64,000 nt of DNA from the NCBI GenBank assembly GCA_964242335.1, contig CAXTAY010000001.1, positions 62,001 through 126,000 on the forward strand, written 5' to 3'. Both the position numbers and the translations under genes were made by a program. Below the pieces are notes generated by a model. The model had not been told where the DNA came from and searched no databases. It saw only the letters and a list, made by a program, of their open reading frames with translations. This document shows positions 25,532 to 34,673 of this stretch, piece after piece (within the stretch, counting starts at the first letter, position 1; every line of letters starts with the position of its first letter). The stretch is from Lichenicoccus sp964242335 (lineage in GTDB: Bacteria > Pseudomonadota > Alphaproteobacteria > Acetobacterales > Acetobacteraceae).

Positions 25532-26733
25532 CCCGCGTCCAGCTCGCGGCGGCACCGTCCGCTCGCCCGACCTCCGCCCGCCCGGCGATGGAGGGGCTGG
25601 AAGGCTCGCTGATCCGCGCGGTATCCGCCGAGGGTGCCGGGCTGCCCGACGTGATCCCGCTCTGGTTCGGCGAGCCGGACGAGGTCACGCCCGGCTTCAT
25701 CCGGGATGCCGCTAAGCGCGCGCTGGATGAGGGCCAGACCTTCTACAACTCCAACTTCGGCATCGCCGCGCTGCGCGAGGCGATCGCCGCCTACCAGGCG
25801 GGCCTGGGCCGCGGCGCCGGCTTCGAGCGCATCTGCGTCACCGCGTCGGGCGTGAATGCGGTCATGCTGGTCTGCCAGGCACTGCTGGAGCCGGGCGACC
25901 GGGTGGTCCTGCCGGAGCCGTACTGGCCCAACCTCGCGGGCATCCCGAGGGTGATGGGCGCCGAGATCGTCACCGTGCCGCTGCAGCTGGATGCCGGCGC
26001 CACCTGGTCGATCGACATGGACGCGCTGCTGGCGGCACTCTCGCCGGGCACCCGCATGGTGATCCTGAACGCGCCGGCGAACCCGACGGGGTGGATGCTG
26101 ACGCGAGGCGAGCAGGAGATCCTGCTGGCGCATTGCCGCCGCCACGGCATCTGGATCCTGGCCGACGACGTCTATGAGCGGCTGGTGTTCGAGGGATCGG
26201 CCTCGCCCTCGTTCCTGGACATCGCCACCCCCGAGGACCGCGTGGTCGGGATCAACTCCTTCTCCAAGAGCTGGGCGATGACCGGCTGGCGGCTGGGCTG
26301 GGTCACCGCACCGGTGCCGCTGATGGCGGCACTCGGCAAGATCAGCGAGTTCAACGTCTCCTGCGCGCCGCCCTTCGTGCAGCACGCGGGCATCGCGGCG
26401 ATCGAGGGCGGCGAGCCCTTCATCGCGGCCAGCGTCGCGCGCTACCGGGCGATGCGCGACCTGGCCTGCGCCCGGCTGGGCGCGATCCCCGGGGTCAGCG
26501 TGCCGGTCCCGGGCGGCGCGATGTACTGCTTCTTCGCGGTCGCCGGCTGCACCGACAGCGTCGCCCTGGCGCGCCGGCTGCTGCACGAGGCGCGTGTCGG
26601 GCTGGCGCCCGGCCTCGCCTTCGGGGCGAGCGGGGAGGGCTGCCTGAGGCTGTGCTTCGCGGTCGGGCGCGATAGGCTGGAGCAGGCCTGCGAGCGCATC
26701 GAGGACCACCTCGGCCGGCTCGGGCATGGCTGA
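25528..26733 (+). CDS. Pyridoxal-phosphate aminotransferase, class I/II
   Basis: The 401-residue protein is an aspartate/aromatic-type aminotransferase. The PLP lysine is in INSFSKSWAMTGWRLGW (K247). LNAPANPTGWML and the C-terminal arginine in CLRLCFAV, which binds the substrate carboxylate, are also present. The amino donor and acceptor cannot be told apart. The start may be TTG 25528, sharing bases with the purH stop (TTGA), or ATG 25588, which would drop 20 Ala/Arg/Pro-rich residues. lolA begins eight bases before its end, so purH, this gene and lolA form one unit. Confidence 0.9.
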   Translation: MTRVQLAAAPSARPTSARPAMEGLEGSLIRAVSAEGAGLPDVIPLWFGEPDEVTPGFIRDAAKRALDEGQTFYNSNFGIAALREAIAAYQAGLGRGAGFERICVTASGVNAVMLVCQALLEPGDRVVLPEPYWPNLAGIPRVMGAEIVTVPLQLDAGATWSIDMDALLAALSPGTRMVILNAPANPTGWMLTRGEQEILLAHCRRHGIWILADDVYERLVFEGSASPSFLDIATPEDRVVGINSFSKSWAMTGWRLGWVTAPVPLMAALGKISEFNVSCAPPFVQHAGIAAIEGGEPFIAASVARYRAMRDLACARLGAIPGVSVPVPGGAMYCFFAVAGCTDSVALARRLLHEARVGLAPGLAFGASGEGCLRLCFAVGRDRLEQACERIEDHLGRLGHG

Positions 26734-27394
26734 CCGCCCGATCCGGCGGCGCGCGCGGGCGATGCTCCTCGGCCTGTCGCTGGCAGCTATGGCCATGCCG
26801 GCCCAGGCCCAGGTCCCGGTCCAGGCACAGCCGGGGGCGCCGGCGGCGGCCGCGCTGTCGCCGGCGGATCGCGGCTGGGTGCAGCGCCTGCAGGCGACGC
26901 TGGATGCGATCACCACGCTTCGCGCGCGCTTCGTGCAGATCGCCCCGGACGGCCGCACCACCCAGGGCAGGGCCTGGCTCGATCGTCCGGGCCGGATGCG
27001 CTTCGAGTACGACAAGCCGAGCCCGCTGCTGCTGGTCGCCGGCGGCGGCAGGCTAGTGTTCAACGACAGCCAGCTGAAGCAGACCACCACCCTGCCGCTG
27101 GAGAAGACCCCGGTCGGGCTGCTGCTGCGCCCGCAGCTGACCCTGTCCGGCGACGTCACCGTCACCGGCTTCCGGCACGATCCCGGCGAGCTGCAGCTCA
27201 CCCTGGTGCGCACCGCGTCGCCCGGCGACGGCAGCCTGACGCTGATCTTCTCCGAGCAGCCGCTGGCGCTGCGTTCCTGGAGCGTGATCGACGCGCAGGG
27301 TCGGCAGACCCGCGTCGACCTGGTCGACATCGTGCTCGGCGGCGCGCTGCCGCAGGGCCTGTTCGACACCGCGATCGGCGAACAGGACCGCTGA
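26726..27394 (+). CDS. lolA: Outer-membrane lipoprotein carrier protein LolA family
   Basis: Periplasmic chaperone that takes lipoproteins from the LolCDE exporter to the outer membrane. The 222-residue protein has a signal peptide (RRRARAMLLGLSLAAMAMPAQAQ, cut near residue 29). The LolA core follows: LQATLDAITTLRARFVQIAPDGRTTQGRAWL, then RPGRMRFEYDKPSPLLLVAGGGRLVFND. LolA proteins bind acyl chains in a half beta-barrel. It overlaps the upstream aminotransferase by eight bases. In alphaproteobacteria lolA often lies beside ftsK; that is not so here. Confidence 0.87.
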   Translation: MADRPIRRRARAMLLGLSLAAMAMPAQAQVPVQAQPGAPAAAALSPADRGWVQRLQATLDAITTLRARFVQIAPDGRTTQGRAWLDRPGRMRFEYDKPSPLLLVAGGGRLVFNDSQLKQTTTLPLEKTPVGLLLRPQLTLSGDVTVTGFRHDPGELQLTLVRTASPGDGSLTLIFSEQPLALRSWSVIDAQGRQTRVDLVDIVLGGALPQGLFDTAIGEQDR

Positions 27395-27455
27395 AGGCCT
27401 GAAGCCGCAGGATTTCCTTCAAATCTTCGTCCCTCTTGTCCAAGATGTCGGAGAG

Positions 27456-28268
27456 ATGAAGCCGCTGATCGGTATCACCTGCTGCAGCAAGCTGTTCGGG
27501 CCCTACGAGCTCGAGAACCATGCTGCCTCCGACACCTACGTGGAGGTGACGGACCGCCTCGTGCTCGGCGTGCCGGTGCTGATCCCCGCGAACGGCGAGG
27601 CGGTCGACATCGACACCCTGCTGGCCCGCCTCGACGGGCTGATCCTGACCGGCAGCCGGTCGAACGTCTGTCCCGACCGCTATGGCGGGTGCGCGCACGC
27701 CGTCGGTACGCCGGAGGATCAGCGGCGCGACGCGGTGACGCTGCCGCTCAGCCGCGCGGCGATCGCGGCGGGAATGCCGGTGCTGGCGATCTGCCGCGGC
27801 TTCCAGGAGCTGAACGTCGCACTCGGCGGCAGCCTGCATCAGCGCCTGCAGGATCTGCCCGACCGGCTCGACCATTCCGCGCCGGCGGAAGCCGACATCC
27901 GGCTGCGTCACGGCAAGGCGCACGCGGTCGAGCTCATCGCCGGCGGCCTGCTGCATCGTCTGGCGGGCGGGCTCGACCGGGTGCAGGTCAACTCGCTGCA
28001 CGACCAGGGCATCGACCGCCTGTCGACGCAGCTCTCGATCGAGGCGGTGGCGCCGGACGGGGTGGTCGAGGCGGTCCGGGTGACCGAGGCGCCAGGGTTC
28101 GCCGCCGGCGTGCAGTGGCATCCGGAATATGACTACCGGACCGACGGGCTGTCGCGCGCGATCTTCGTGGCCTTCGGCGATGCGGTGCGGGCGCGCGTGG
28201 CCGGGCTGCCGCTGCCGCAGCCGCTGCGCATCCCCACCCGGCCGGCCTCCTGCTCGGCGGCGGCGTAG
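27456..28268 (+). CDS. Class-26 glutamine amidotransferase-like hydrolase (gamma-glutamyl-GABA hydrolase, PuuD-like)
   Basis: The 270-residue protein belongs to the peptidase C26 family, which hydrolyses gamma-glutamyl amides. It has the family start PLIGITCC, LILTGSRSNVCPDRY, and the nucleophile elbow AICRGFQELNVALGG with C113. The rest of the triad is VQWHPEYD with H222 and E224. PuuD of the putrescine pathway is the best-known member, but no other putrescine gene is near. A 61-bp gap to lolA, with a somewhat AT-richer stretch, may hold its own promoter. Confidence 0.9.
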   Translation: MKPLIGITCCSKLFGPYELENHAASDTYVEVTDRLVLGVPVLIPANGEAVDIDTLLARLDGLILTGSRSNVCPDRYGGCAHAVGTPEDQRRDAVTLPLSRAAIAAGMPVLAICRGFQELNVALGGSLHQRLQDLPDRLDHSAPAEADIRLRHGKAHAVELIAGGLLHRLAGGLDRVQVNSLHDQGIDRLSTQLSIEAVAPDGVVEAVRVTEAPGFAAGVQWHPEYDYRTDGLSRAIFVAFGDAVRARVAGLPLPQPLRIPTRPASCSAAA

Positions 28269-28288
28269 CGCGCCGCGACCGCGCGCGG

Positions 28289-29470
28289 ATGGCTGCGCCA
28301 ACCGACGAGGAACCAGCGTTCCGGACCGATGTTGTCCGCGGCAGACAGAGCGGGGGCATGGTCATGGCGGATGGCGGAGCGGACTCGGCAGCGGATCCGC
28401 GCGCGGCGGCGAAGGCCGCACGGCTGCACTACGTCGATGGCGCTCGCCCGGGCATCAGCCGCCACAAGGCTGCGGACGGCTTCGTCTACCGCGAGCCGGA
28501 TGGCACGCCGGTCACCGACGAGAAGGTGATCGAGCGCATCCGCAAGCTCGCGATCCCGCCGGCGTACACCGATGTCTGGATCTGCCGTGACCCGCGAGGA
28601 CATCTGCAGGCGGTCGGCCGCGATGCCCGCGGCCGCAAGCAGTATCGCTACCACCCCGACTGGCGGGCGATCCGCGACGAGGCGAAATACGGCAAGATGT
28701 TGCTGTTCGGCCAGAAGCTGCCGGAGATCCGGGCCCATGTGCAGCGCGACCTGGGACTGCCCGGCCTGCCGCGCCGCAAGGTGCTGGCGACGGTGGTGGC
28801 ACTGCTCGAGAAGACGCTGATGCGGGTCGGCAACGAGGAATACACGCGGACCAACAAGAGCTTCGGCCTGACCACGCTGCGTAACCGGCACGCACGCATA
28901 CGCGGCACCGAGGTGGTGCTCGATTTCCGCGCCAAGCACGGCATCCAGCAGCATGTCGAGCTGCGCGACCGCCGCCTGGCCGGCATCCTCAAGCGGTTGC
29001 AGGACATACACGGCCAGGAGCTGTTCCAGTATCTCGACGAGGACGAGCAGCGCCACGGCATCTCGTCGCAGGACGTCAACGAGTACCTGCACGAGATCAG
29101 CGGCGAGGACATCACGGCGAAGGATTTCCGCACCTGGGCGGCGACCAACCTGGCCGCCCTGGCGCTGCACGAGCTGGAGCTCTTCGACAGCCAGGCCAAG
29201 GCCAAGAAGAACCTGCTGCACGCGGTGGAGAAGGTCAGCAAGCTGCTCGGCAACACCCCGGCGATGTGCCGCAAGTGCTACATCCATCCGGCGATCTTCG
29301 ACGGCTATCTCGACGGCAGCCTCGCCGAGGCGCTGAAGCAGCGTGCCGAGGCGGTGCTGGAACCGCAGGCCGCGGCGCATACCGATCTGACGGCGGAGGA
29401 GGTCGCGGTGGTCGCCTTCCTGAGCCGCAAGCTGGACCAGGTGGCGGCTTCGCCGGGCAAAGCCGCGTGA
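28289..29470 (+). CDS. Type IB DNA topoisomerase
   Basis: A poxvirus-like topoisomerase IB, which nicks one DNA strand through a 3'-phosphotyrosine. The 393-residue protein has the small N-terminal beta domain (LHYVDGARPGISRHKA). The catalytic domain carries RVGNEEYTRTNKSFGLTTLR, VLDFRAKHGIQQHVELRDRR and the active tyrosine in CRKCYIHPAIFDGY (Y331). The true start may be ATG 28289 or an ATG near 28358. The bacterial role is unclear; such genes are common in alphaproteobacteria. It converges on rsmI with 15 bp between stops. Confidence 0.93.
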   Translation: MAAPTDEEPAFRTDVVRGRQSGGMVMADGGADSAADPRAAAKAARLHYVDGARPGISRHKAADGFVYREPDGTPVTDEKVIERIRKLAIPPAYTDVWICRDPRGHLQAVGRDARGRKQYRYHPDWRAIRDEAKYGKMLLFGQKLPEIRAHVQRDLGLPGLPRRKVLATVVALLEKTLMRVGNEEYTRTNKSFGLTTLRNRHARIRGTEVVLDFRAKHGIQQHVELRDRRLAGILKRLQDIHGQELFQYLDEDEQRHGISSQDVNEYLHEISGEDITAKDFRTWAATNLAALALHELELFDSQAKAKKNLLHAVEKVSKLLGNTPAMCRKCYIHPAIFDGYLDGSLAEALKQRAEAVLEPQAAAHTDLTAEEVAVVAFLSRKLDQVAASPGKAA

Positions 29471-29485
29471 CCTGCCCGAACTGCT

Positions 29486-30475
29486 TCAGAGCTGATCGGC
29501 AGCGCCAGGGTCGGCGGTCGTCTCCGCTTCCTCCTGGACTCCCTCCTGGGCCCCCTCTTGGGCGAGCTGCAGCGCGCGCGCGTAGACCGTGCGGCGCGGC
29601 AGGCCGGCGACCACCGCGACCAGCGTCGCCGCGTCCTTGACCGAGTGGGTCAGCAGGGCCTGCCGGAGCGCCCGGTCGAGATCGCCGGCGCCGGTCTGCT
29701 CGGGCTCGGCGGGTCCGACCAGGACGGTGATCTCGCCACGTGGCGCCGCCACGGCGTAGTGCTCGCGCAGCGCGTCCAGGGTGCCGCGTCGCACTTCCTC
29801 GAACCGCTTGGTCAGCTCCCGCGCGACCGCCGCCTGACGCGCGCCGCCGAACACGGCGACGAGGTCCTCCAGCATCTCCGCCAGACGGTGCGGCGCCTCG
29901 TGCCAGATCAGGGTCGCCGACAGCCCGCCCTGCTCGGCGGCGCGGAGCGTCGCGAAGCCGCTGCGACGTGCGGCACTCCGCGGCGGCGCGAAGCCCACGA
30001 ACAGGAACGGATGCGGCGGCAGGCCGGAGAGGGTGAGGGCGGTGATGGCGGCGTTGGCTCCCGGTGCCGCGGTGACCGGCAGGCCATCCTCGATCGTGGC
30101 ACGCACCAGCCGGTAGCCGGGATCCGACAGCAGCGGCGTTCCTGCGTCGCTCACCAGCGCCACGCGCTTTCCCTGCCGCAGCAGCTCCAGCAGGCTGCCT
30201 ATCCGGTGCCGCTCGTTGTGCTCGTGCAGCGCCTCCATGCGAGAAGAGATCCCCCACGCCGCGAACAACCGTGCGGTGACACGCGTATCCTCACACAGTA
30301 CCAGGTCTGCCTGCGCGAGACAGGCGGCCGCCCGCGGCGTCAGGTCGGCCAGGTTGCCGATCGGCGTCGATACGAGCACAAGGCCGGCGGGCAGAGGTCC
30401 GCTCGGTGGCACCTTGTCCGGCCGGGACACCTGGTCGGGCGAGATAGGGGGAAAGTCGGATGCTTCGTCGGACAT
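29486..30475 (-). CDS. rsmI: 16S rRNA (cytidine-1402-2'-O)-methyltransferase RsmI
   Basis: Methylates the ribose of C1402 in the ribosomal P site. The 329-residue protein is a tetrapyrrole-methylase-fold enzyme with LVLVSTPIGNLADLTPRA and LCEDTRVTARLFAAW. LVSDAGTPLLSDPGYRLVR, PGANAAITALTLSGLP and LIWHEAPHRL are further signatures. A C-terminal low-complexity tail (GAQEGVQEEAETT) is unusual. Its ATG at 30475 lies inside the first codons of the divergent LpoA-like gene, so the 5' ends of the two genes overlap by 16 bases if the upstream start of that gene is used. Confidence 0.95.
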   Translation of the reverse strand: MSDEASDFPPISPDQVSRPDKVPPSGPLPAGLVLVSTPIGNLADLTPRAAACLAQADLVLCEDTRVTARLFAAWGISSRMEALHEHNERHRIGSLLELLRQGKRVALVSDAGTPLLSDPGYRLVRATIEDGLPVTAAPGANAAITALTLSGLPPHPFLFVGFAPPRSAARRSGFATLRAAEQGGLSATLIWHEAPHRLAEMLEDLVAVFGGARQAAVARELTKRFEEVRRGTLDALREHYAVAAPRGEITVLVGPAEPEQTGAGDLDRALRQALLTHSVKDAATLVAVVAGLPRRTVYARALQLAQEGAQEGVQEEAETTADPGAADQL

Positions 30476-31791
30476 GGATGTTCCTGGCCCCTGCGTATGC
30501 GATCCGTCCAGCCTCGTTCGGGTCGTGGCGTTCGGCGTCCGGTATCCTGACGCTGCTGCTGCTCGGTGCCTGCACCACCGGACCGCTGGCGGGGTTCGGG
30601 CTGGGCGGCGATGCCGCCTCGACCGCGGCGCCGCCTGGTGTGGAGGCGCCGCCGAGCGAGACGCCGCCGGTCGCGCCCACCAGCCGCGTCGGCATCCTGC
30701 TGCCGCTCAGCGGCGGCAACGCGCCGCTCGGCCAGGCGATGCTGAGATCGGCACAGCTGGCACTCGACCTGCCCGGCGCGCCGCCGCTCGACCCGCAGGA
30801 TACCGGAGACGCGCCGGGCGGCGCCGCCCGCGCCGCGCAGGCGGCGATCGGCGCCGGCGACGGCATCCTGATCGGTCCGCTGACCTCGGCCGACACGGCG
30901 GAGGCGAGCCCGGTCGCACGGGCGGCCCGTGTGCCGATGCTCGCCTTCACCAGCGACCTGGCGCAGGCGCAGCCAGGGATCTGGGTGATGGGCGTGACCC
31001 CGGAGCAGCAGGTGCACCGCCTGGTCGAGGCGGCCAAGGCGGACGGTCGCACCCGGATCGCGGCGATGCTGCCCGACAACGCGCTCGGCACCGCGATGGC
31101 GGACGCCCTCACCCGCGCCTGTGCGGATGCCGGCCTGGCACCGCCCAACCTCGCGCGCCATTCCGACAGCATGGAGAGCATCAACAGCACCATGCGCGGG
31201 CTGACCGACTTCGAGAACCGGCGCGGCGCGATCGAGCAGAAGCTGCGCGATGCCAAGGCGAGCCAGGATCCGGCGATCCGCGCCCAGGTCGCGACGCTTG
31301 CCCAGACGCCGATACCGCCACCGCCGTTCGACGCCCTGCTGCTCGCCGATACCGGCACCGACCTGCAGGAGGTGATCTCGGTGCTGAACTACTACGACGT
31401 CTCTTCGAGCCAGGTGCGGATCATGGGACCCGGGCTATGGGGTGCGTTCGCCAGCAAGCTGAGCCCGCTCGAAGGGGCCTGGTTCGCCGCTCCCGACGCT
31501 CAGGCCCGGCTCGGCTTCGTGCAGCGCTACCAGGCCAAGTTCGGCCAGCCGCCGCGGCCGCTGACGGACATCCCGTACGACGCGGCAGCGTTGGCGCGCA
31601 GCCTGGCGACGTCAGCCGGATACAGTGTGGACGCGCTGACGCGGGCGGATGGTTTCGCCGGCGTCGACGGCGTCTTCGCCCTGATGCCGGACGGTCACGT
31701 CCGACGCGGGCTGGCGATCTTCCAGATCCAGCCGGGCGGCGGTGCGCGGATCGTGCAGCCGGCCCCGAGGTCGCTGAACCCCGCGAGCTGA
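30460..31791 (+). CDS. LpoA/LppC-like penicillin-binding protein activator lipoprotein
   Basis: The 443-residue protein has a lipoprotein signal with lipobox LLLGACTT (C38), preceded by a long basic N-region. The body has the periplasmic-binding-protein fold of the LppC/LpoA C-terminal domain: SRVGILLPLSGGNAPLGQAMLRSAQL, ILIGPLTSADTAEASPVAR. LpoA activates PBP1A from the outer membrane in gammaproteobacteria; the alphaproteobacterial forms lack the N-terminal TPR domain, as here. ATG 30460 has AGGGGG nine bases upstream; ATG 30478 is the alternative. The rsmI/lppC head-to-head arrangement is widespread. Confidence 0.85.
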   Translation: MLRRTWMFLAPAYAIRPASFGSWRSASGILTLLLLGACTTGPLAGFGLGGDAASTAAPPGVEAPPSETPPVAPTSRVGILLPLSGGNAPLGQAMLRSAQLALDLPGAPPLDPQDTGDAPGGAARAAQAAIGAGDGILIGPLTSADTAEASPVARAARVPMLAFTSDLAQAQPGIWVMGVTPEQQVHRLVEAAKADGRTRIAAMLPDNALGTAMADALTRACADAGLAPPNLARHSDSMESINSTMRGLTDFENRRGAIEQKLRDAKASQDPAIRAQVATLAQTPIPPPPFDALLLADTGTDLQEVISVLNYYDVSSSQVRIMGPGLWGAFASKLSPLEGAWFAAPDAQARLGFVQRYQAKFGQPPRPLTDIPYDAAALARSLATSAGYSVDALTRADGFAGVDGVFALMPDGHVRRGLAIFQIQPGGGARIVQPAPRSLNPAS

Positions 31792-31814
31792 GGCGACGTC
31801 CCGGCGTCCGGCGA

Positions 31815-32180
31815 TCAGGCGGCGACCGTGGCTCCGACCGACAGCACCGGGCGGATGCAGTGCAGGGCCGCCTCGAAGCTGGAGAAGCTGCCGAGCTTGT
31901 GGCTGCGGACATGGTCGATCACCAGCCAGCGCATGCCCTCGGGACGGATCATGTAGGCGGGATCGGCATTCTCCCGGACCCAGACCAGCACGTGCTCGAG
32001 CGGCACGCTGTCGCGCTGCGGTGTCATGCGCGGTGCGATGTCGGCGTCGCAGATGCCCATTGAGGCCCCTGCCTGCAGCCAGCGCAGCAGATATTCGCGG
32101 TGCCGGGGCAGGAAGCAGAGGCGGAGGGAGACGATGTTGGAGTTCTCCTGGAACGCCGTCGTCGCATCAGATCCGGGCAT
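31815..32180 (-). CDS. Unrecognised small protein
   Basis: I do not recognise this 121-residue protein. It contains REYLLRWLQAGASMGICDAD, the segment LEHVLVWVRENADPAYMIRP and WLVIDHVRSHKLGSFSSFEAAL. It has no signal peptide or membrane helix and looks like a small soluble alpha/beta protein. ATG 32180 is preferred over the start of the longer open frame (32231), because GAGGGG lies seven bases upstream. It stands alone between the LpoA-like gene and lpxK, next to a comparatively AT-rich 200-bp region. Confidence 0.75.
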   Translation of the reverse strand: MPGSDATTAFQENSNIVSLRLCFLPRHREYLLRWLQAGASMGICDADIAPRMTPQRDSVPLEHVLVWVRENADPAYMIRPEGMRWLVIDHVRSHKLGSFSSFEAALHCIRPVLSVGATVAA

Positions 32181-32382
32181 CTCTTGTCCCCTCGCATTTT
32201 TGTGAGCAAAACGTAATCGGGCGTCACCCATGCTGCCAACGGGATTCTGCGGAGAGTCAGCAAGTCGGCTCCGCAGCTCCGATTTCTGTGGCTAATTTGC
32301 AATGCTCCGTTACGAAATCGCCTCGTATCAAGAAAATCGGCTCATGCGATGGGATTTGGTCTTCGCTTTTCAGCAACTCTAC
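32181..32382. other. AT-richer intergenic region with hairpin
   Basis: This stretch is clearly less GC-rich than its surroundings and holds no gene I can support. CTGCGGAG (32247-32254) and CTCCGCAG (32269-32276) form a perfect eight-base stem with a 14-base loop. It lies downstream of lpxK and upstream of the small unrecognised gene, so it may combine a terminator-like structure and that gene's promoter. Confidence 0.4.
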
Positions 32383-33369
32383 TTAACTTTGAGCAGACCC
32401 GGCGAGGAGCCGTTCCAGAAGACTGTCGATCTCCCTCGGGTCCTGCCAGCACAACCCGACGCTCAACACGGTGACTTGGGTGGCGAAAGCCGGCGGCAGG
32501 CGCACCGCATCCTTCGGCGTGGTCACCAGGGTGGCATTAGCCGCATGCGCTCGCGCAGCCAGTCGGTCCAGTTCCGCCGTGCTGTAGCGGTGATGATCCG
32601 GAAAGCCGGTGCGCTGCACCAGCTGCAGGCCGATGGCCTCGAGGGCGCCGAAGAACTTCCCGGGCCGGCCGATGCCGGCGAAGGCGGCCAGCCTGCGCCC
32701 CCGCAGGACATGCGCCTGCGCCGCCATCACCAGCTCCGCACTCAGCACCGGCAGCTGCGGCGGCAGGCGCGTCCTGGCCGCGCGAAGATCCGGACCGATG
32801 AGGATCGCCGCGTGCGCCCGTGCCGCGCCGTGCTCGATGCTCTCCCGCAGCGGGCCGGCTGGCAGCAGGCGGCCGTTGCCGAAGCCGGCGGCGCCGTCGA
32901 TCACCAGCAGCCTCGCGTCGTGCGCCAGCCCGGGATGCTGCATGCCGTCGTCCAGCACCAGGCACTGCGCCCCGTGCGCCACCGCCGCGCGTGCCGCCGC
33001 CGCGCGGTCGGCTGCGACCCAGGTGGGAGCGGCTGCGGCCAGCAGCAGCGCCTCGTCGCCGACGAGGGCCGCGTCGTGGATCGAGACGTCGACCTGCAGC
33101 AGCTTCCTCGCGGTGCCGCCGTAACCCCGCGTCAGCGCGTGCGCGCGTATGCCGCGGGCCTGCAGCCGCGTCAGCAGGTCGAGGGCGAGCGTGGTCTTGC
33201 CGGCGCCACCGACGCTCAGGTTGCCGCAGCAGATCACCGGAACCGGCGCCCGCCAGCCCGGCCGGCTCAGCCTGCGGCGCGTGATCCGGCCGGTCATCCA
33301 GCCGAGCGGCGCGAGCAGCAGCGCCGCGGCCCGCGCGTCCGGATCCTGCCAGAAGCCGGGCGGCCGCAT
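32383..33369 (-). CDS. lpxK: Tetraacyldisaccharide 4'-kinase
   Basis: Phosphorylates the lipid A disaccharide at the 4' position on the inner membrane. The 328-residue protein has a hydrophobic N-terminal anchor (AAALLLAPLGWMTG) and the P-loop ICCGNLSVGGAGKTTLA (54-60 GGAGKTT). ALTRGYGGTARK, VGDEALLLA and the metal/base motif LVLDDGMQHPGLAHD follow. The ATG overlaps the kdtA stop by one base (TGATG). It is the last gene of a three-gene unit for the outer-membrane lipid core. Confidence 0.95.
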   Translation of the reverse strand: MRPPGFWQDPDARAAALLLAPLGWMTGRITRRRLSRPGWRAPVPVICCGNLSVGGAGKTTLALDLLTRLQARGIRAHALTRGYGGTARKLLQVDVSIHDAALVGDEALLLAAAAPTWVAADRAAAARAAVAHGAQCLVLDDGMQHPGLAHDARLLVIDGAAGFGNGRLLPAGPLRESIEHGAARAHAAILIGPDLRAARTRLPPQLPVLSAELVMAAQAHVLRGRRLAAFAGIGRPGKFFGALEAIGLQLVQRTGFPDHHRYSTAELDRLAARAHAANATLVTTPKDAVRLPPAFATQVTVLSVGLCWQDPREIDSLLERLLAGSAQS

Positions 33370-34673
33370 CAGCTCGCTCCCGTCAGGTCCAGCAGGCGAC
33401 GAGCCAGGTCGGGGACCAGATCGGAGGCCGCCCGGGCGATGCGCTCGGCCGCGGCAACCTGGCGCGCCCGCGCGGCCGGATCGCTCAGCAGCCGGAATGC
33501 CCAGTCCGCGATCGCCTCCGCCGTCGGGGCGATCTCGATCGCACCGGCCTCGCGGAGGGATGCCACGGCGTCGTTGAAGTTGAAGGTCGACGGGCCGGTC
33601 GAGATCGCGCAGCCGAGGCGGGCCGGCTCGAACGGGTTGTGGCCGCCGCCCGGGACCGCTTGCGACAGGCTGTTGCCGAGGAAGGTGATCGGCGACAGCC
33701 GGTAGAGCAGGCCCAGCTCGCCCATCGTGTCGCAGATCCAGTAACCCTGATCGGCCGCGGGATCCTGCCCGAGTGCCCGTCGTGGCGCATGATCGAGCGG
33801 CGCCGGCAGCGACGCGCCGCGCTCGGGATGGCGCGGTGCGATGACGGTCAGCAGGGTCGGCAATCGCCGGCTCAGGATCGCGTGCGCCTGCGCGACGACG
33901 GCCTCCTCGCCGGCATGCGTCGAGGCCGCGAGCAGCAGCGGGCGCTCCCCGAGCATCTGCCGCAGCCGGTCCAGCTCGCGCTCGTCCACCGGAAGTGCCA
34001 CCGCCGCGGCCTTCAGGTCGCCTGGGCACTCGACGCGGGCGGCGCCGAGCCTGCGCAGGCGATCCGCATCCTCCTCGCTGCGCGCGGTGATCCAGCGGAA
34101 GCTGTGCAGCATCGTGCGCGCCAGCGCGGGCAGCCTCTGCCAGCCGCGAAAGCTGCGCGCGGACAGCCTGGCGTTCACCAGCGCGAGCGGCAGGCCATGG
34201 CGGCGGACGCAGGCGATCAGGTTCGGCCAGAGCTCGCTCTCGACCAGCGCCACCGCCTGCGGCCGCCAGTGTCGGAGGAAACGGCGCAGCCAGCGCGGCA
34301 CGTCGAGGGGGACGAACTGCTGCAGCACCCGCCGGTCGAGGCCGCCGGCTCGCAGCCTCTGCGCCAGCAGCCGCTGCGAGGTCACCGACCCCGTGGTCAT
34401 CAGCACGTGCAGGTCCGGCTCGGCGGCACAGAGCGCGTCCAGCAGCACCAGGACCGAGACGGTCTCGCCCACGCTCGCCGCATGCAGCCAGAGCAGCCTG
34501 CCCTCCGGCCGAGGCAGAGTCGCCCGCCCGCGCCTCTCCCCGAGTCGGTCCGGCAGCTCGCGGCCGCGCGCCAGGCGGTGCCGCAGCAGCAGGCGCACCA
34601 CGGGTTCGGCGACGACGGCGAGCAGCCACCATAGCCGCGCCGTGAGCGGGACGGGCTCCGGCAGCGAGCTCAT
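33369..34673 (-). CDS. kdtA: 3-deoxy-D-manno-octulosonic acid transferase
   Basis: Adds Kdo to lipid IVA at the inner membrane (also called WaaA). The 434-residue GT30 enzyme starts with a membrane anchor (LWWLLAVVAEPVVRLLL) and has the catalytic Glu in LLWLHAASVGE (E70). FVPLDVPRWLRRFLRHWRPQ, LVESELWPNLI and GGHNPFEPA are further family motifs. ATG 34673 overlaps the stop of the upstream acyltransferase gene by four bases. Whether it adds one or two Kdo residues is not readable. Confidence 0.95.
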   Translation of the reverse strand: MSSLPEPVPLTARLWWLLAVVAEPVVRLLLRHRLARGRELPDRLGERRGRATLPRPEGRLLWLHAASVGETVSVLVLLDALCAAEPDLHVLMTTGSVTSQRLLAQRLRAGGLDRRVLQQFVPLDVPRWLRRFLRHWRPQAVALVESELWPNLIACVRRHGLPLALVNARLSARSFRGWQRLPALARTMLHSFRWITARSEEDADRLRRLGAARVECPGDLKAAAVALPVDERELDRLRQMLGERPLLLAASTHAGEEAVVAQAHAILSRRLPTLLTVIAPRHPERGASLPAPLDHAPRRALGQDPAADQGYWICDTMGELGLLYRLSPITFLGNSLSQAVPGGGHNPFEPARLGCAISTGPSTFNFNDAVASLREAGAIEIAPTAEAIADWAFRLLSDPAARARQVAAAERIARAASDLVPDLARRLLDLTGAS

